A stretch of 64,000 bases of DNA from Bradyrhizobium algeriense. GTDB taxonomy: Bacteria; Pseudomonadota; Alphaproteobacteria; Rhizobiales; Xanthobacteraceae. A model generated the notes under the pieces. It was given only the letters and a program-made list of their open reading frames with translations. It made no database searches and was not told the origin of the DNA. The stretch covers positions 248,001 to 312,000 of the forward strand of contig NZ_PYCN01000005.1 in assembly GCF_003062295.1 (NCBI RefSeq). Direction: 5' to 3'. The number at the start of each line of letters is the position of its first letter. Within the stretch, counting starts at the first letter, position 1. This document shows positions 26,875 to 36,237 of this stretch, piece by piece. A program made the translations under genes and the position numbers.

Positions 26875-26890
26875 TGCAATGCACGAGCCG
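26875..26890 (-). promoter_or_regulatory. sigma-54 (-24/-12) promoter candidate
   Basis: On the minus strand this reads CGGCTCGTGCATTGCA: invariant GG-N10-GC, a perfect -12 half (TTGCA) and a near-consensus -24 half (CGGCTCG against TGGCACG). Transcription would start near 26864, about 40 bases before the WecG-STAS ATG. Confidence 0.55.
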
Positions 26891-27122
26891 CGGCGACGAT
26901 TTACTACCAAATCCTTAACCGGTAAAATCGTTTTAGTTTATGTGATTAATTACTGTGGCGCCTATTAAGTCGGCGTGGGGAATTTAACTAATATTATGAA
27001 AACCTTACCACCCATCTCAATTCTGTATCGCAGGGACCGGGGAATCTCCATATAAATCAGGATTGTCACCCAACGAGTCGGCTAACCTCCCAGCACGGCT
27101 ACCTCAGAGATTAAACGAGCCA

Positions 27123-27620
27123 ATGAACCAGATCAGCGCCGATATTCCAGATTGGACGCGCGAGGTTCCAAGGCAATTCTGGGATCCTGGGCGGAAGCTC
27201 CTTCTGTCCGTCCGACGCTATCAATTTTGGCGCGCTCGCGGCGGCCTCCTCGGTCATTTTTTCTGCAAAATTCTTGTCCTGCGCCACCGCTTTTGGAGCG
27301 TCGTCACCGGCGCAGATATCCCGCTAACCTGTCAGATCGGCGGCGGCCTCCTCATCCCACATCCTAACGGCATTGTTATTCATCCCGACGCGAAAATTGG
27401 CGTCAACTGCCTGATCTTCCATCAGGTGACTTTGGGCCACCGCGAGCAGGGCGGGGTTCCCGAGATCGGAGGTCACGTTGACATCGGGGCGGGCGCAAAG
27501 ATCCTGGGTCCTGTCCGGATCGGTCCTCATGCTCGAATTGGCGCAAATGCGGTAGTCATTACCGATATCGACAGCCACGCGGTGGCAGTGGGATTCGGCA
27601 AGATTTACCACCCCGGATAA
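27123..27620 (+). CDS. serine O-acetyltransferase-like hexapeptide acyltransferase (1)
   Basis: 165 residues from the ATG at 27123; a TTG 60 bases earlier is possible. The C-terminal half is a left-handed beta helix with hexapeptide repeats: IGGGLLIPHPNGIVIHPDAKIG, then VDIGAGAKILGPVRIG and ARIGANAVV. The conserved His in HPNGIVIH and LIFHQVTLGHR matches the SAT/CysE acetyl-CoA site. The short helical N-terminus is unlike true CysE, and a second homolog follows, so O-acetylation of a sugar or polymer is more likely than cysteine synthesis. This is inference. Confidence 0.8.
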   Translation: MNQISADIPDWTREVPRQFWDPGRKLLLSVRRYQFWRARGGLLGHFFCKILVLRHRFWSVVTGADIPLTCQIGGGLLIPHPNGIVIHPDAKIGVNCLIFHQVTLGHREQGGVPEIGGHVDIGAGAKILGPVRIGPHARIGANAVVITDIDSHAVAVGFGKIYHPG

Positions 27621-27783
27621 CAGCTTTCCCGGATTGGGTTTGATCAGATCACGATGCTTGGGTCATCATATATTCATGGATTCTTTGAGCGCACGAATAC
27701 TCGCGACACTATAGGCTGGATTTGTAACTTGACGGAGCGCGCAACTTGCAAAGCTCTGCGCACCTTCCGGATCGGCGACGTTA

Positions 27784-28311
27784 ATGTTCGATAACATCCG
27801 CAGTGATTTTCGTGCTCACGGTCGAGATTGGGGCGCCCAAGGATTTTGGGTAATGATCGTATATCGGTTTGGCCAATGGCGCTATACGGTGCGGCCGAAA
27901 CCGCTCCGAAGACTTTGCTCGCTGACATACAAAATCCTCTTCAAGTTGGTGCAGATCGTAACGGGCATCGAGCTACCGTGCGAAGCGATCGTGGGACGCA
28001 ACTTCGTCATCGACCATTTCGGCGGTATCATCGTCAGCGGCTATGCGCGCTTTGGAGATAACTGCAGAATCCGCAACGGCGTCGTGGTAGGCCTCCGCCG
28101 GATCGAGGAGCCCAGCGCGCCGGTCATCGGCAACAATGTCGATATCGGCGCGGGAGCAAAGCTGCTTGGCCCAATCAAGATTGGAGATAATTCGATCATC
28201 GGAGCGAATGCTGTCGTGCTCGTGGATGTCCCCGAAAATTCCATCGCGACCGGAGTTCCGGCGATCATCAAACCGCGCCGGTCATCGTCTTTGGACCTAC
28301 ACGATCACTGA
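27784..28311 (+). CDS. serine O-acetyltransferase-like hexapeptide acyltransferase (2)
   Basis: 175 residues with the same plan: a short alpha-helical N-terminus (GFWVMIVYRFGQWRY) and a left-handed beta helix (IVGRNFVIDHFGGIIVSGYA, VDIGAGAKLLGPIKIG, SIIGANAVVLVDVPENS). The catalytic-type His is in IDHFGG. It is related to the neighbour but clearly diverged. Its TGA overlaps the ATG of the next gene by one base (TGATG), so it is translationally coupled to the glycosyltransferase. Likely role: O-acetylation in repeat-unit synthesis. Confidence 0.82.
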   Translation: MFDNIRSDFRAHGRDWGAQGFWVMIVYRFGQWRYTVRPKPLRRLCSLTYKILFKLVQIVTGIELPCEAIVGRNFVIDHFGGIIVSGYARFGDNCRIRNGVVVGLRRIEEPSAPVIGNNVDIGAGAKLLGPIKIGDNSIIGANAVVLVDVPENSIATGVPAIIKPRRSSSLDLHDH

Positions 28312-29297
28312 TGCGGACGTCCGCCTCATCCCATTTTGGTGTAGTCGCGATTGGGCGCAACGAAGGCGAGCGCCTTAAGCGGTGCCTCGCTTCGGCTTCG
28401 GAGGCCGAGTTGATCGTCTATGTCGATTCTGGCTCGACCGATGGATCCGTTCAGTGGGCGCGTAGTCGGGGGGTGACGGTGGTTGCGCTCGATATGAGCA
28501 GAGCATTTACCGCCGCCAGGGCACGCAACGCCGGCTTTGCGCGCTTGAAGCAATTAGCGCCCCATCTGAACTACGTGCAGTTCGTGGACGGGGATTGCGA
28601 GCTAGTGAAGGAATGGCCGCATCGGGCGGTCGAATTCCTGCAAGCGCACGACGAGGTCTGCGCGGTATTCGGGCGCCGACGCGAACGCTATCCGGATCGA
28701 TCCATATACAACCGTATCTGTGATGATGAATGGAACGTTCCGGTCGGCATTGCCCGCGCCTGCGGTGGTGACGTGATGATGCGCAGACAGGCGCTCGAAA
28801 AGGTGGGCGGATATCGCGAAGATTTTATTGCGGGCGAGGAGCCTGAGCTTTGTGTTCGGCTGCGCTCGGTCGGATGGAAGATCTGGCGCATCGACCACGA
28901 AATGACATTGCACGACGCCGCCATCACCAGGTTTGGGCAGTGGTGGCTTCGTATGGTTCGCAGCGGCTATGCGTTCGCCCTTGGACGTCAGGTGCACGGA
29001 TCACCACCGGAACGGCTTTGGGTGTGGGAAAGCCGGCGCGCTTGGATATGGGGAATGGGGATTCCCGCTGTCTGTGCGTTGGCGGTGGCTCTGTTCGGAT
29101 TGCAAGGTCTTGCGCTTCTCCTCGTCTATCCGCTGCAACTCTTGCGCCGGGTCCTCCGACTTTCGGGAGCTTTGAAGAGCCGATTTCAGTTTGCTATCCT
29201 TGAGCAGCTTGCGCGACTAGCAGAAAGCATCGGACAGATCAGATTCCTGCGCGATCGCCTCACCGGTCAACACAGCAAGATATTGGAATACAAGTGA
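28311..29297 (+). CDS. family 2 glycosyltransferase
   Basis: 328 residues. The GT-A domain opens FGVVAIGRNEGERLKRCL, with VYVDSGSTDGS binding the nucleotide and a DxD in FVDGDC (about 93-95). GGYREDFIAGEEPELCVRL carries the usual catalytic acidic pair. A C-terminal membrane region (about 240-275) anchors it. It is coupled to the acetyltransferase upstream. Donor and acceptor cannot be read from sequence. Confidence 0.87.
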   Translation: MRTSASSHFGVVAIGRNEGERLKRCLASASEAELIVYVDSGSTDGSVQWARSRGVTVVALDMSRAFTAARARNAGFARLKQLAPHLNYVQFVDGDCELVKEWPHRAVEFLQAHDEVCAVFGRRRERYPDRSIYNRICDDEWNVPVGIARACGGDVMMRRQALEKVGGYREDFIAGEEPELCVRLRSVGWKIWRIDHEMTLHDAAITRFGQWWLRMVRSGYAFALGRQVHGSPPERLWVWESRRAWIWGMGIPAVCALAVALFGLQGLALLLVYPLQLLRRVLRLSGALKSRFQFAILEQLARLAESIGQIRFLRDRLTGQHSKILEYK

Positions 29298-29608
<311 letters not shown>

Positions 29609-30673
29609 TCATCGTGACAGGGACGTCTCCAAACAGTCCAGGGTCTTAAGCAACCGATCGGGTTGCAAGCTAAAGCCGCCAACAGCGGGGTCTCCAACCA
29701 CGTAGCCAAAACGAATAGCGTTGAAACTCGTCAGTACCCTGTGGAAGGCATTAAAGCGGTCAGGTGGCTCGATGACGAGGATCCCTGAACCTTCCGGAAC
29801 AGTATAATGTGCATGGTTAATTGCAGATCCCTCTACGGTGATGACAATCCTTGCCGAGCCCAATGCATCTACGATTTCTTGTGGCGACAGGAGTTCGGGC
29901 TCGATGACGACGAACCCACGAGCCACGAGCAAATCAGAGATGGCCTGAGCATTGAGCAGTTCACGGGGAGACCCCCGTTTACCGCGCGCCAGAAACACAT
30001 GAGTCGGACCGCGAGACTTCACTGCTGTTCGGACCCGCGTACGGAGTTCTTGGAATCGTTTGACCCAGCCAGCGTTAAGTCCACGATCGTCAATCACCCA
30101 TAAGCGCCCTACCCGGGCAAAGGAAGTCTGCGTCACCTGTCGGCTCATCATCTTTCGATAGCCCGGCTCGTGCATCCACGGCGCTTTCTTAAAGCTCAAT
30201 GGCGTGAGCCCACGGTGCTCCGCAAGTAACTCCAATGTTAGCGCTTCTCTCAACCAGTTCCCAAAATAGATACTGGAGGAGGCATAAGTGCAAAGCTGCG
30301 CTTCCGAGAACTCATCATACGGTCCGGTCAACACAACCCGCTTTCCACCGGGCCGAAAGGTTTCGTAAGCTCCAGACGAATACAGTGTATGATCTGCCAG
30401 AATGGCGTCACCGATGCGATAAGCGACCGTCGCCCCATGACTGAAAGCAGTATCTTCGGTATAACTACGTTGCTGGGTAAGAGTTGAACTTGGCTCGACC
30501 TTTACCACACGGTCAAACTCGCCAGGAAGCGCAACTGCAGGTGGGGCCCGACTTTGATCGGCAGGATGCAACTCAATTCGCTCAGCGGCGATGTCCTTCA
30601 TTCGCTGGGCAAGGTCAGCCCTCCCGCGAATTCGCGCCGTTAACGGCAAAAGACTATACCTCGACAACATCAC
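29609..30673 (-). CDS. family 61 (DUF563) glycosyltransferase
   Basis: 354 residues. The C-terminal half contains the GT61 hallmarks: HVFLARGKRGSPRELLN (about 227-243), then ELLSPQEIVDALGSARIVIT and VEGSAINHAHYTVPEGS. The N-terminal 70 residues are poorly conserved and have no signal peptide. GT61 enzymes transfer xylose, GlcNAc or similar sugars in plants and animals, and bacterial members lie in capsule and exopolysaccharide clusters. The gene stands alone on this strand. Confidence 0.8.
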   Translation of the reverse strand: MMLSRYSLLPLTARIRGRADLAQRMKDIAAERIELHPADQSRAPPAVALPGEFDRVVKVEPSSTLTQQRSYTEDTAFSHGATVAYRIGDAILADHTLYSSGAYETFRPGGKRVVLTGPYDEFSEAQLCTYASSSIYFGNWLREALTLELLAEHRGLTPLSFKKAPWMHEPGYRKMMSRQVTQTSFARVGRLWVIDDRGLNAGWVKRFQELRTRVRTAVKSRGPTHVFLARGKRGSPRELLNAQAISDLLVARGFVVIEPELLSPQEIVDALGSARIVITVEGSAINHAHYTVPEGSGILVIEPPDRFNAFHRVLTSFNAIRFGYVVGDPAVGGFSLQPDRLLKTLDCLETSLSR

Positions 30674-30916
30674 GCCCCTGCTTCGCGCGCTCGAAACATC
30701 ACTTTAAATTCCCAAACTTCGCTAACACTTCCCCGAAACTGAGTTCGCAGGGAAAGTTATTGTACTACCAAGCGAGGCGGGGTTACGATATCAATCGAGT
30801 TTTCCCCATCGAGTGATACCAATGAATGAGGACTTCATCGCCGCAAGCGTCTTTACCTTCTCCGCTAGTTGCCGCCGGCGGCCCCGTATATTGAACCAAT
30901 TTGCTGAACGTGTGAA

Positions 30917-32092
30917 ATGAGTTTACGAATCCTTTTTGCCGCAGGGCCAGGGAACGTCATCGAGGCTCATAGAAACTGGCGTGCCGGCAAAGCCGAGCCG
31001 AGCCAAATGTCGGTAACCTTCTCGAGCGAATTCGAGTCGCTGTGCGTCGAGCTCGGCGCTTCGGCATACATCGTATCTTCCAACGGAACTCCCGGTCTTC
31101 TGAAAGACGGCCAATTTATCATTGAACACCGGCCCAAACTACAATCCCCCCGACTGAACTATCATCTTTCTGAACTAATGTATGCTGTTGGGCTGCTGAG
31201 GACGGCGCGTCAATTTCGCGCTGACTATGCCGTTCTCCAATCCGGCACAACCCATTACTTTGCCATGTCGATCTTTCGACTGTTTGGTATCAAGGTTATC
31301 CCTGTACTCCACAATACTCTATGGCCCTCGGGATTTCCGCCAACCTCTCTAGTTCGTCGTCTCTTGCTTATCCTGGATTCGATTTTTTTCAGATGGCTGG
31401 CGACCGCGACTCTGGGCGTTTCACCAGCGTGCCTGCGTCAGGTCGATCAAATTACGCGCAGCAAGTCGGGTCCTTTGTATCCATTCACGATACAATTTCA
31501 GCCCGAACTCTACCACCCCGCGGAGCCGCCGAGCTTTGACTCTCCGCTACGCCTCCTCTTCGCTGGGCGGGTTACCGCTGACAAGGGCGTTTTCGACCTG
31601 CTGCACATCATGCAGAAGGTCGACGCCAGACTTCCTGGCGGCGTGAAGCTGGACATTTGCGGCTCGGGTAGCGCTCTGGATGAACTGAGAACGCGATGCA
31701 GCGAGCTTGGGCTCGACAAAGTGGTTGCCATTCGTGGCTGGACAGAGCCCGAACAATTGCGACAGTATATTCGATCGAGCCATGCCTCGATTGTACCAAC
31801 GCGCAGCGGCTTCGCGGAGGGAATGGCAATGACTGTGGTCGAACCCATTCTTTTGGGACGACCGGTCATCACCAATCCAGTCGTGCCGGCATTGGAGGTG
31901 CTTAAGCTCGCCTGCATCGAGGCGAAAACTGATGATATCGGGAGCTATGCGAACGAGATCGTGAAATTAGCCGAATCACCTTCGCTATACGACCAACTTG
32001 CAGCCGCCTGCCGACCACTTCGCCAACAGTTCTTCGACCGTTCGCGGTCGTTTCAAGCCGCGCTCGGAGCTGCTATCCGCAATTCACGCTGA
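30917..32092 (+). CDS. family 4 glycosyltransferase
   Basis: 391 residues of GT-B fold. The donor half carries LRLLFAGRVTADKGVFDLL and the E-x7-E region in GFAEGMAMTVVEPILLG. The N-terminal acceptor half is divergent (AAGPGNVIEAHRNW). No membrane span is seen, so it is probably peripheral at the inner membrane. The methyltransferase-like gene follows 105 bases downstream on the same strand. Confidence 0.82.
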   Translation: MSLRILFAAGPGNVIEAHRNWRAGKAEPSQMSVTFSSEFESLCVELGASAYIVSSNGTPGLLKDGQFIIEHRPKLQSPRLNYHLSELMYAVGLLRTARQFRADYAVLQSGTTHYFAMSIFRLFGIKVIPVLHNTLWPSGFPPTSLVRRLLLILDSIFFRWLATATLGVSPACLRQVDQITRSKSGPLYPFTIQFQPELYHPAEPPSFDSPLRLLFAGRVTADKGVFDLLHIMQKVDARLPGGVKLDICGSGSALDELRTRCSELGLDKVVAIRGWTEPEQLRQYIRSSHASIVPTRSGFAEGMAMTVVEPILLGRPVITNPVVPALEVLKLACIEAKTDDIGSYANEIVKLAESPSLYDQLAAACRPLRQQFFDRSRSFQAALGAAIRNSR

Positions 32093-32197
32093 GGGCCCGT
32101 TCGGATGTGCGGCCTCCAGCTCATTTTTGTATTTATGAAAACAGAAGGCGGTCTACCGACCCAAGTTGCTTGTCCGAACAGACTAGAGGAGAGCAAC

Positions 32198-32857
32198 GTG
32201 AGGTGGCAGCCAATGAACAAAGTCACTTATCTCGCGAAGGCATTTGTTTTCGTTGCCAGAAAACATATTACGGGGCTTGACGTCGAACCTACTCCGCACT
32301 TCGAGCCGGAGGGATTGGCATTCTTCAACTCGATCATCCAGGATACCAGGATTTATCTGGAATATGGCAGCGGCGGATCGACCGTCCAAGCAGCCAAACA
32401 CGTAAAGACCCTCGTGAGCGTAGAAAGCGACCCTGTCTTCATGCAAGCCGTAGAGCGGAAGATTGCGAAGGAAAGCAAGGCCGAAATCCACCTACTTAAT
32501 CCTCATATTGGGATGACCGCACACTGGGGAACGCCGGTCTTTAGCCGGGCTACCCCGTCACGAATCCAACGCTGGAAGCGGTACCCTCAGGCTCCCTGGC
32601 AGGTCCTCAATGAGGTCCCGGATACCATTCTGGTCGATGGACGCATGCGCGTTGCGTGCGCGCTGGAAAGCTTGTTACATGTTACGCGCGACACCCGAAT
32701 GATCGTCGATGACTACGTCGGACGGGAGTATGAGGTGATCGAGGATTTCGCTGACCTTGTTGCTACCCACGGCATCATGGCCGAGTTCAGAAAGAAGGAT
32801 TTCGACCCAGCCTTATGCCGCGAGCGGCTCCAACGATACTATGCGGTGTTGAGATGA
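32198..32857 (+). CDS. class I SAM-dependent methyltransferase-like protein
   Basis: About 219 residues from the GTG at 32198, chosen because GAGGAG stands 6 bases upstream; the longer frame has no such site. Motif I is probably IYLEYGSGGSTVQAA, followed by the acidic LVSVESD at the end of strand 2 and DTILVDGRMRVACAL as motif IV. This looks like the FkbM/O-methyltransferase type found in sugar-polymer clusters, but the target is unknown. A cytoplasmic location is inferred. Confidence 0.65.
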   Translation: MRWQPMNKVTYLAKAFVFVARKHITGLDVEPTPHFEPEGLAFFNSIIQDTRIYLEYGSGGSTVQAAKHVKTLVSVESDPVFMQAVERKIAKESKAEIHLLNPHIGMTAHWGTPVFSRATPSRIQRWKRYPQAPWQVLNEVPDTILVDGRMRVACALESLLHVTRDTRMIVDDYVGREYEVIEDFADLVATHGIMAEFRKKDFDPALCRERLQRYYAVLR

Positions 32858-32889
32858 GCGCCGGAAAAACGGACAGAATGGCCTGAGCG

Positions 32890-33012
32890 ATGGAATGGAT
32901 TGGGAGGGCATTTATCGCGGCATGGCTGCTGGTGTTTCTTTACGTCATGTTCAGCGGCAAGGGTCTGAGCCCGGATAGAAAGCGCAAGGCTTCGCCGAGG
33001 AAATTGCCGTGA
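32890..33012 (+). CDS. possible 40-aa single-span membrane protein
   Basis: An ATG-started ORF with one hydrophobic span (FIAAWLLVFLYVMFSG) followed by a basic tail (SPDRKRKASPRKLP), a sensible positive-inside topology. The ribosome-binding site is weak. It lies between two + strand genes of the cluster. It is unlike the paired small membrane proteins at 9210 and 58874. Confidence 0.35.
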   Translation: MEWIGRAFIAAWLLVFLYVMFSGKGLSPDRKRKASPRKLP

Positions 33013-33199
33013 GCGGCTCGACACTGACAACGGTTTTTTATCCTCATAAGCTCGATAGACGTCTTGATCACTGCTCACTCGTGCGCTGCTGCGACTTCCG
33101 CGATGACTCCTTAGATTTTTTCTATCATGGACAAACAAGGCTGCGAGAGGCGGGGCGCATTTCAGTCGCCCTCTCTTGCTGTGCAATACAGGTGTTGCC

Positions 33200-34702
33200 G
33201 TGATCACCAAAACGACCGCCTCTGCCCTTACCGTGGTGGTCGCCAGCTGCGGCGCTTACTACTGCTCCTTGTCACCGTCGCCTGACCAGTCGTTGTATGA
33301 CTACATCGCGTGGCAGGGACTTCATGGTGTTCAGTGGTATGCGGGCAGCTTTGATGTGACGTGGCCAGGCAACCTCGTGATCCATGAGCTGGGGATACGC
33401 TTGTTTGGCGTGCACAGGTGGACGGCTCGACTTACTGACATGCTGCTACTAATGCCCGCGCTAGCAGCCCTTTATTTCTTCCTTCGATCAGCGAGCCTTA
33501 GATATGCAGCAATCGCTGCAACCATGGCCTATCCTATTTTATACGTAACATCAGGAACGTGGATGGCGGGACATCGCGACATTGTCGCAATGCACCTCTT
33601 GATTGGCTCTTGCGCCGTGCTCGCAGCGCTTCGTGTAGCTGAGCCGAAGAAGCTCATCTTGGCAGGCTTACCTCTGGGATACGCGGTGATGCTTCGGCCT
33701 ACGTATTTGGCCTTTCTTCCTTTTCTTCTATTAAGTTGGCGCGCGGCCACCGACTCGCCAAGCACGAAGAGGCTGTTCTCTGCGGCACTCTGCCTTACGA
33801 TCGGAACGACAATCTTCCCGTTCATTTTTTTGGCAGCCGGATTGGCTACAAACACTTTGGAGAATTGGTTTACCGATGGGATTCTTTTTGTGCTTGGTGT
33901 CTATCAGGCTTCTGCTCCAAAGAACGGTCCTTTGATATTTTTCGAGCGCGTTAAAGAGCATTTTTTCTGGCTCTTTATTCTTGGATCGGCCGCTTCGTTG
34001 TTCTGGACGTCACGAGCGGTTCGGTTTCACGCAATCGCTTTGTTGGGCATGGCGATCACGAGCATTGTTTCCTTTTTTGTTCAGGGCAAAGGATTTGGCT
34101 ATCATCTCGGAGGCCTGATACCAATCTTATTCCTTAGTGCCTTGGGAGGAATTGAGTTGGCATTCTTTCGGCGCGGCACGCCTAGTATGGCGCCCGTTTC
34201 TCGCGCCCTGGCGTGTCTCTTCGTCTTGATTCTTTGCCTAGGTCTGGGACGAAGAATTCAGAACAATCTTGTTCCCTATTATCGCGATCCAGAAATTGCA
34301 ACGCCGAGAGATCAAACTATTGCAGAGATCGTTTCACTGGTGGAAGCGGAGAGCGGGCAGCGAGATCGTTTTTTCCAGTGGGGCTGGAACTATGATGCCG
34401 CTTTCCTCTCGGAGAGACTTTCAGCCACTCGATTTGTTGACACTCCACTCTTCTCTCTCGTGAGAACTGACAATCCGAGATTTGGCTCTTGGCTAAGGGA
34501 GTTCGATCGCGAACTTGAAAGCAATAGACCGAAATTTATTTTGCTGGATCTAACAACTTTGCCAGAAGGTTGGAAAGTAGAGACCCTAGGGCTCAATGAA
34601 AGAGGACCTGAGGCTTTGAAAATCCTCTTGTCGCAAATTGTACGGAACTATGAAGTCAAGAAGTCTTGGGAAGATAAAGTTCTTTTCAAGAGGAAAGCGT
34701 GA
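33200..34702 (+). CDS. polytopic membrane protein, GT39/GT83-like (lipid-linked sugar transferase type)
   Basis: About 500 residues from the GTG at 33200 (AGGTG upstream); a TTG at 33176 is possible. Roughly ten hydrophobic segments follow an N-terminal signal-anchor. The first periplasmic loop has SLYDYIAWQGLHG and FDVTWPGNLVIHELGIRLFG, with an Asp-containing region as in GT-C enzymes that use polyprenyl-linked sugars. The C-terminus (about 395-500) is soluble and periplasmic. It converges on the similar gene at 34756, 53 bases apart. Its base composition is clearly more AT-rich than that of the flanking genes. Confidence 0.65.
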   Translation: MITKTTASALTVVVASCGAYYCSLSPSPDQSLYDYIAWQGLHGVQWYAGSFDVTWPGNLVIHELGIRLFGVHRWTARLTDMLLLMPALAALYFFLRSASLRYAAIAATMAYPILYVTSGTWMAGHRDIVAMHLLIGSCAVLAALRVAEPKKLILAGLPLGYAVMLRPTYLAFLPFLLLSWRAATDSPSTKRLFSAALCLTIGTTIFPFIFLAAGLATNTLENWFTDGILFVLGVYQASAPKNGPLIFFERVKEHFFWLFILGSAASLFWTSRAVRFHAIALLGMAITSIVSFFVQGKGFGYHLGGLIPILFLSALGGIELAFFRRGTPSMAPVSRALACLFVLILCLGLGRRIQNNLVPYYRDPEIATPRDQTIAEIVSLVEAESGQRDRFFQWGWNYDAAFLSERLSATRFVDTPLFSLVRTDNPRFGSWLREFDRELESNRPKFILLDLTTLPEGWKVETLGLNERGPEALKILLSQIVRNYEVKKSWEDKVLFKRKA

Positions 34703-34755
34703 GATCAAACAATCTCCCAGCCGAGCGAAATATCGACGCTCGCGTCAAGCAGCCG

Positions 34756-36231
34756 CTATTCGCTTCTAAGTTCGTCTCGAAGATCGTAGACTTTGAGCCC
34801 TCGGCCTCGGTCCAACAGCGCCTCGATCTTTGCCGGAACGTCGCGGATCAACGTCAGCCTTCGGCCATTCAGCTCAAATTGGATCGTATGTGGAGCGACT
34901 ACTGATCCATGGATCCCGTCAGCCTCCAACGATAGCTGAAGATCGCGCCATCCTGCCCCACCTGGGTTGAAGAAGTTCTCGTTTCCTGCAACGACTATGT
35001 CAGGACCGTTCACCTCACGAAGTTCACCAAGGACCTTTTGCGCGAACTCCTGATGTGGAGTTAGTTCAGTTCCCTGCCCCACAGCGAACATTTGCCAAAA
35101 ATAGCCGCCGTAAGAACGAGTGCCATCGTGCGTACCAACCTGACGCGAGGCGCGCGTCTCCAGCATGAGGTACGGGGCTCGTCCGTAAAAGCTCGCCGAA
35201 AAAAAAAGCAAACCCGCTGTCGCCGCGCCTGAAATGAATAATGGCCATTTCCGGAAGCGAGCAGACACAGCGCGCTCCGCGGATGACAAGCATTCCACCA
35301 GGATGGCGGGAAAGAACATCAGCAATGGCACGGCATACTTTACGCTAAGCAAATTTGGCAACGGCAAGCAAACGGGTGCAATTGCCACGACCCAGACGAG
35401 AGAGACAATTTTTCTTTCCTGATAACATCGTAGCGCGGCAATAGGCCCTCCGAGCAGCAAGATCACCCATCCCAGAGGGCTGAACATTACAGACAATACC
35501 CCAAGCTTCGTTCTGAGATCCCAGCCAAGGCTCTGCGCTTTGTCCGCCATTTCCCTGGTAGAGGCGGCAAAAATATCCAGAATCTCGTAGGGATTAAATA
35601 GTCCTGCAAAGTATGAAGCGCCAATCGTTACGAAGACCGCGCAGTTGAATAGCAGCACCTCGCGTAGAGAGCGGCTCTGCTTCCAGGCCAACAAGGAAAA
35701 GACGCCGACAGCTAGCCCAAGGTCCAAGCGCATTAATGTTGCGATGCCCAAGAGCAAACCAGACAAGAATGACGCGGGCCCTGCCCTCCATCGCAAGAGC
35801 AGCATAGAGGCGCACGCAAAGGGCAAGCCGAGAACGGTGGAATTGAAGTAGAGGCCCGAAAACCAAAGCTCCGGTATGGCGAGAAGCGCAACAAGAGCCT
35901 TTCCAAGCCCCCACCATGAGCGCTTGTCGCCCCAAGCTGTAAGGAGCAGCAACGTCAGGGAGATGGCGCCCGCGATTGGCGCGAGTAGAAATATGGCCGA
36001 TGGCGTTCGAGTGATCCAAAATACGGCCGCGCCGACCTCATAGGCGAGTGGCTGCCAACCATATCGATAGATCAGCAATTCGCCGCGCTTTGCCTGGTCG
36101 AGATGAAGCATTGGAAGGATAGAGTTTAGATCGTCTCCTTCGTAACCATTTCGATCGGCGAGTGCAGTCAGTGCCGCCACGCTGACCAAAAAGAAAATCG
36201 ACGCGATCAGATGCGTTCTTTTTGCCAGCAT
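34756..36231 (-). CDS. GT39-like polytopic glycosyltransferase (GT-C)
   Basis: 491 residues, about ten membrane spans. The first loop after the signal-anchor has RNGYEGDDLNSILPMLHLD, with the adjacent acidic residues expected in GT-C enzymes (mannosyl/arabinosyl transferase type). The C-terminal 130 residues are periplasmic. The UbiA-like gene is 6 bases upstream on the same strand, so the two probably act together: one makes a polyprenyl-linked sugar, the other uses it. This is inference from family knowledge. Confidence 0.72.
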   Translation of the reverse strand: MLAKRTHLIASIFFLVSVAALTALADRNGYEGDDLNSILPMLHLDQAKRGELLIYRYGWQPLAYEVGAAVFWITRTPSAIFLLAPIAGAISLTLLLLTAWGDKRSWWGLGKALVALLAIPELWFSGLYFNSTVLGLPFACASMLLLRWRAGPASFLSGLLLGIATLMRLDLGLAVGVFSLLAWKQSRSLREVLLFNCAVFVTIGASYFAGLFNPYEILDIFAASTREMADKAQSLGWDLRTKLGVLSVMFSPLGWVILLLGGPIAALRCYQERKIVSLVWVVAIAPVCLPLPNLLSVKYAVPLLMFFPAILVECLSSAERAVSARFRKWPLFISGAATAGLLFFSASFYGRAPYLMLETRASRQVGTHDGTRSYGGYFWQMFAVGQGTELTPHQEFAQKVLGELREVNGPDIVVAGNENFFNPGGAGWRDLQLSLEADGIHGSVVAPHTIQFELNGRRLTLIRDVPAKIEALLDRGRGLKVYDLRDELRSE

Positions 36232-36237
36232 TGCAGG

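Noticed and set aside
32105..32197. N-terminal extension of the methyltransferase-like protein
   Set aside because: The GTG at 32198 has GAGGAG at ideal spacing; the extension has no such site and no conserved look.
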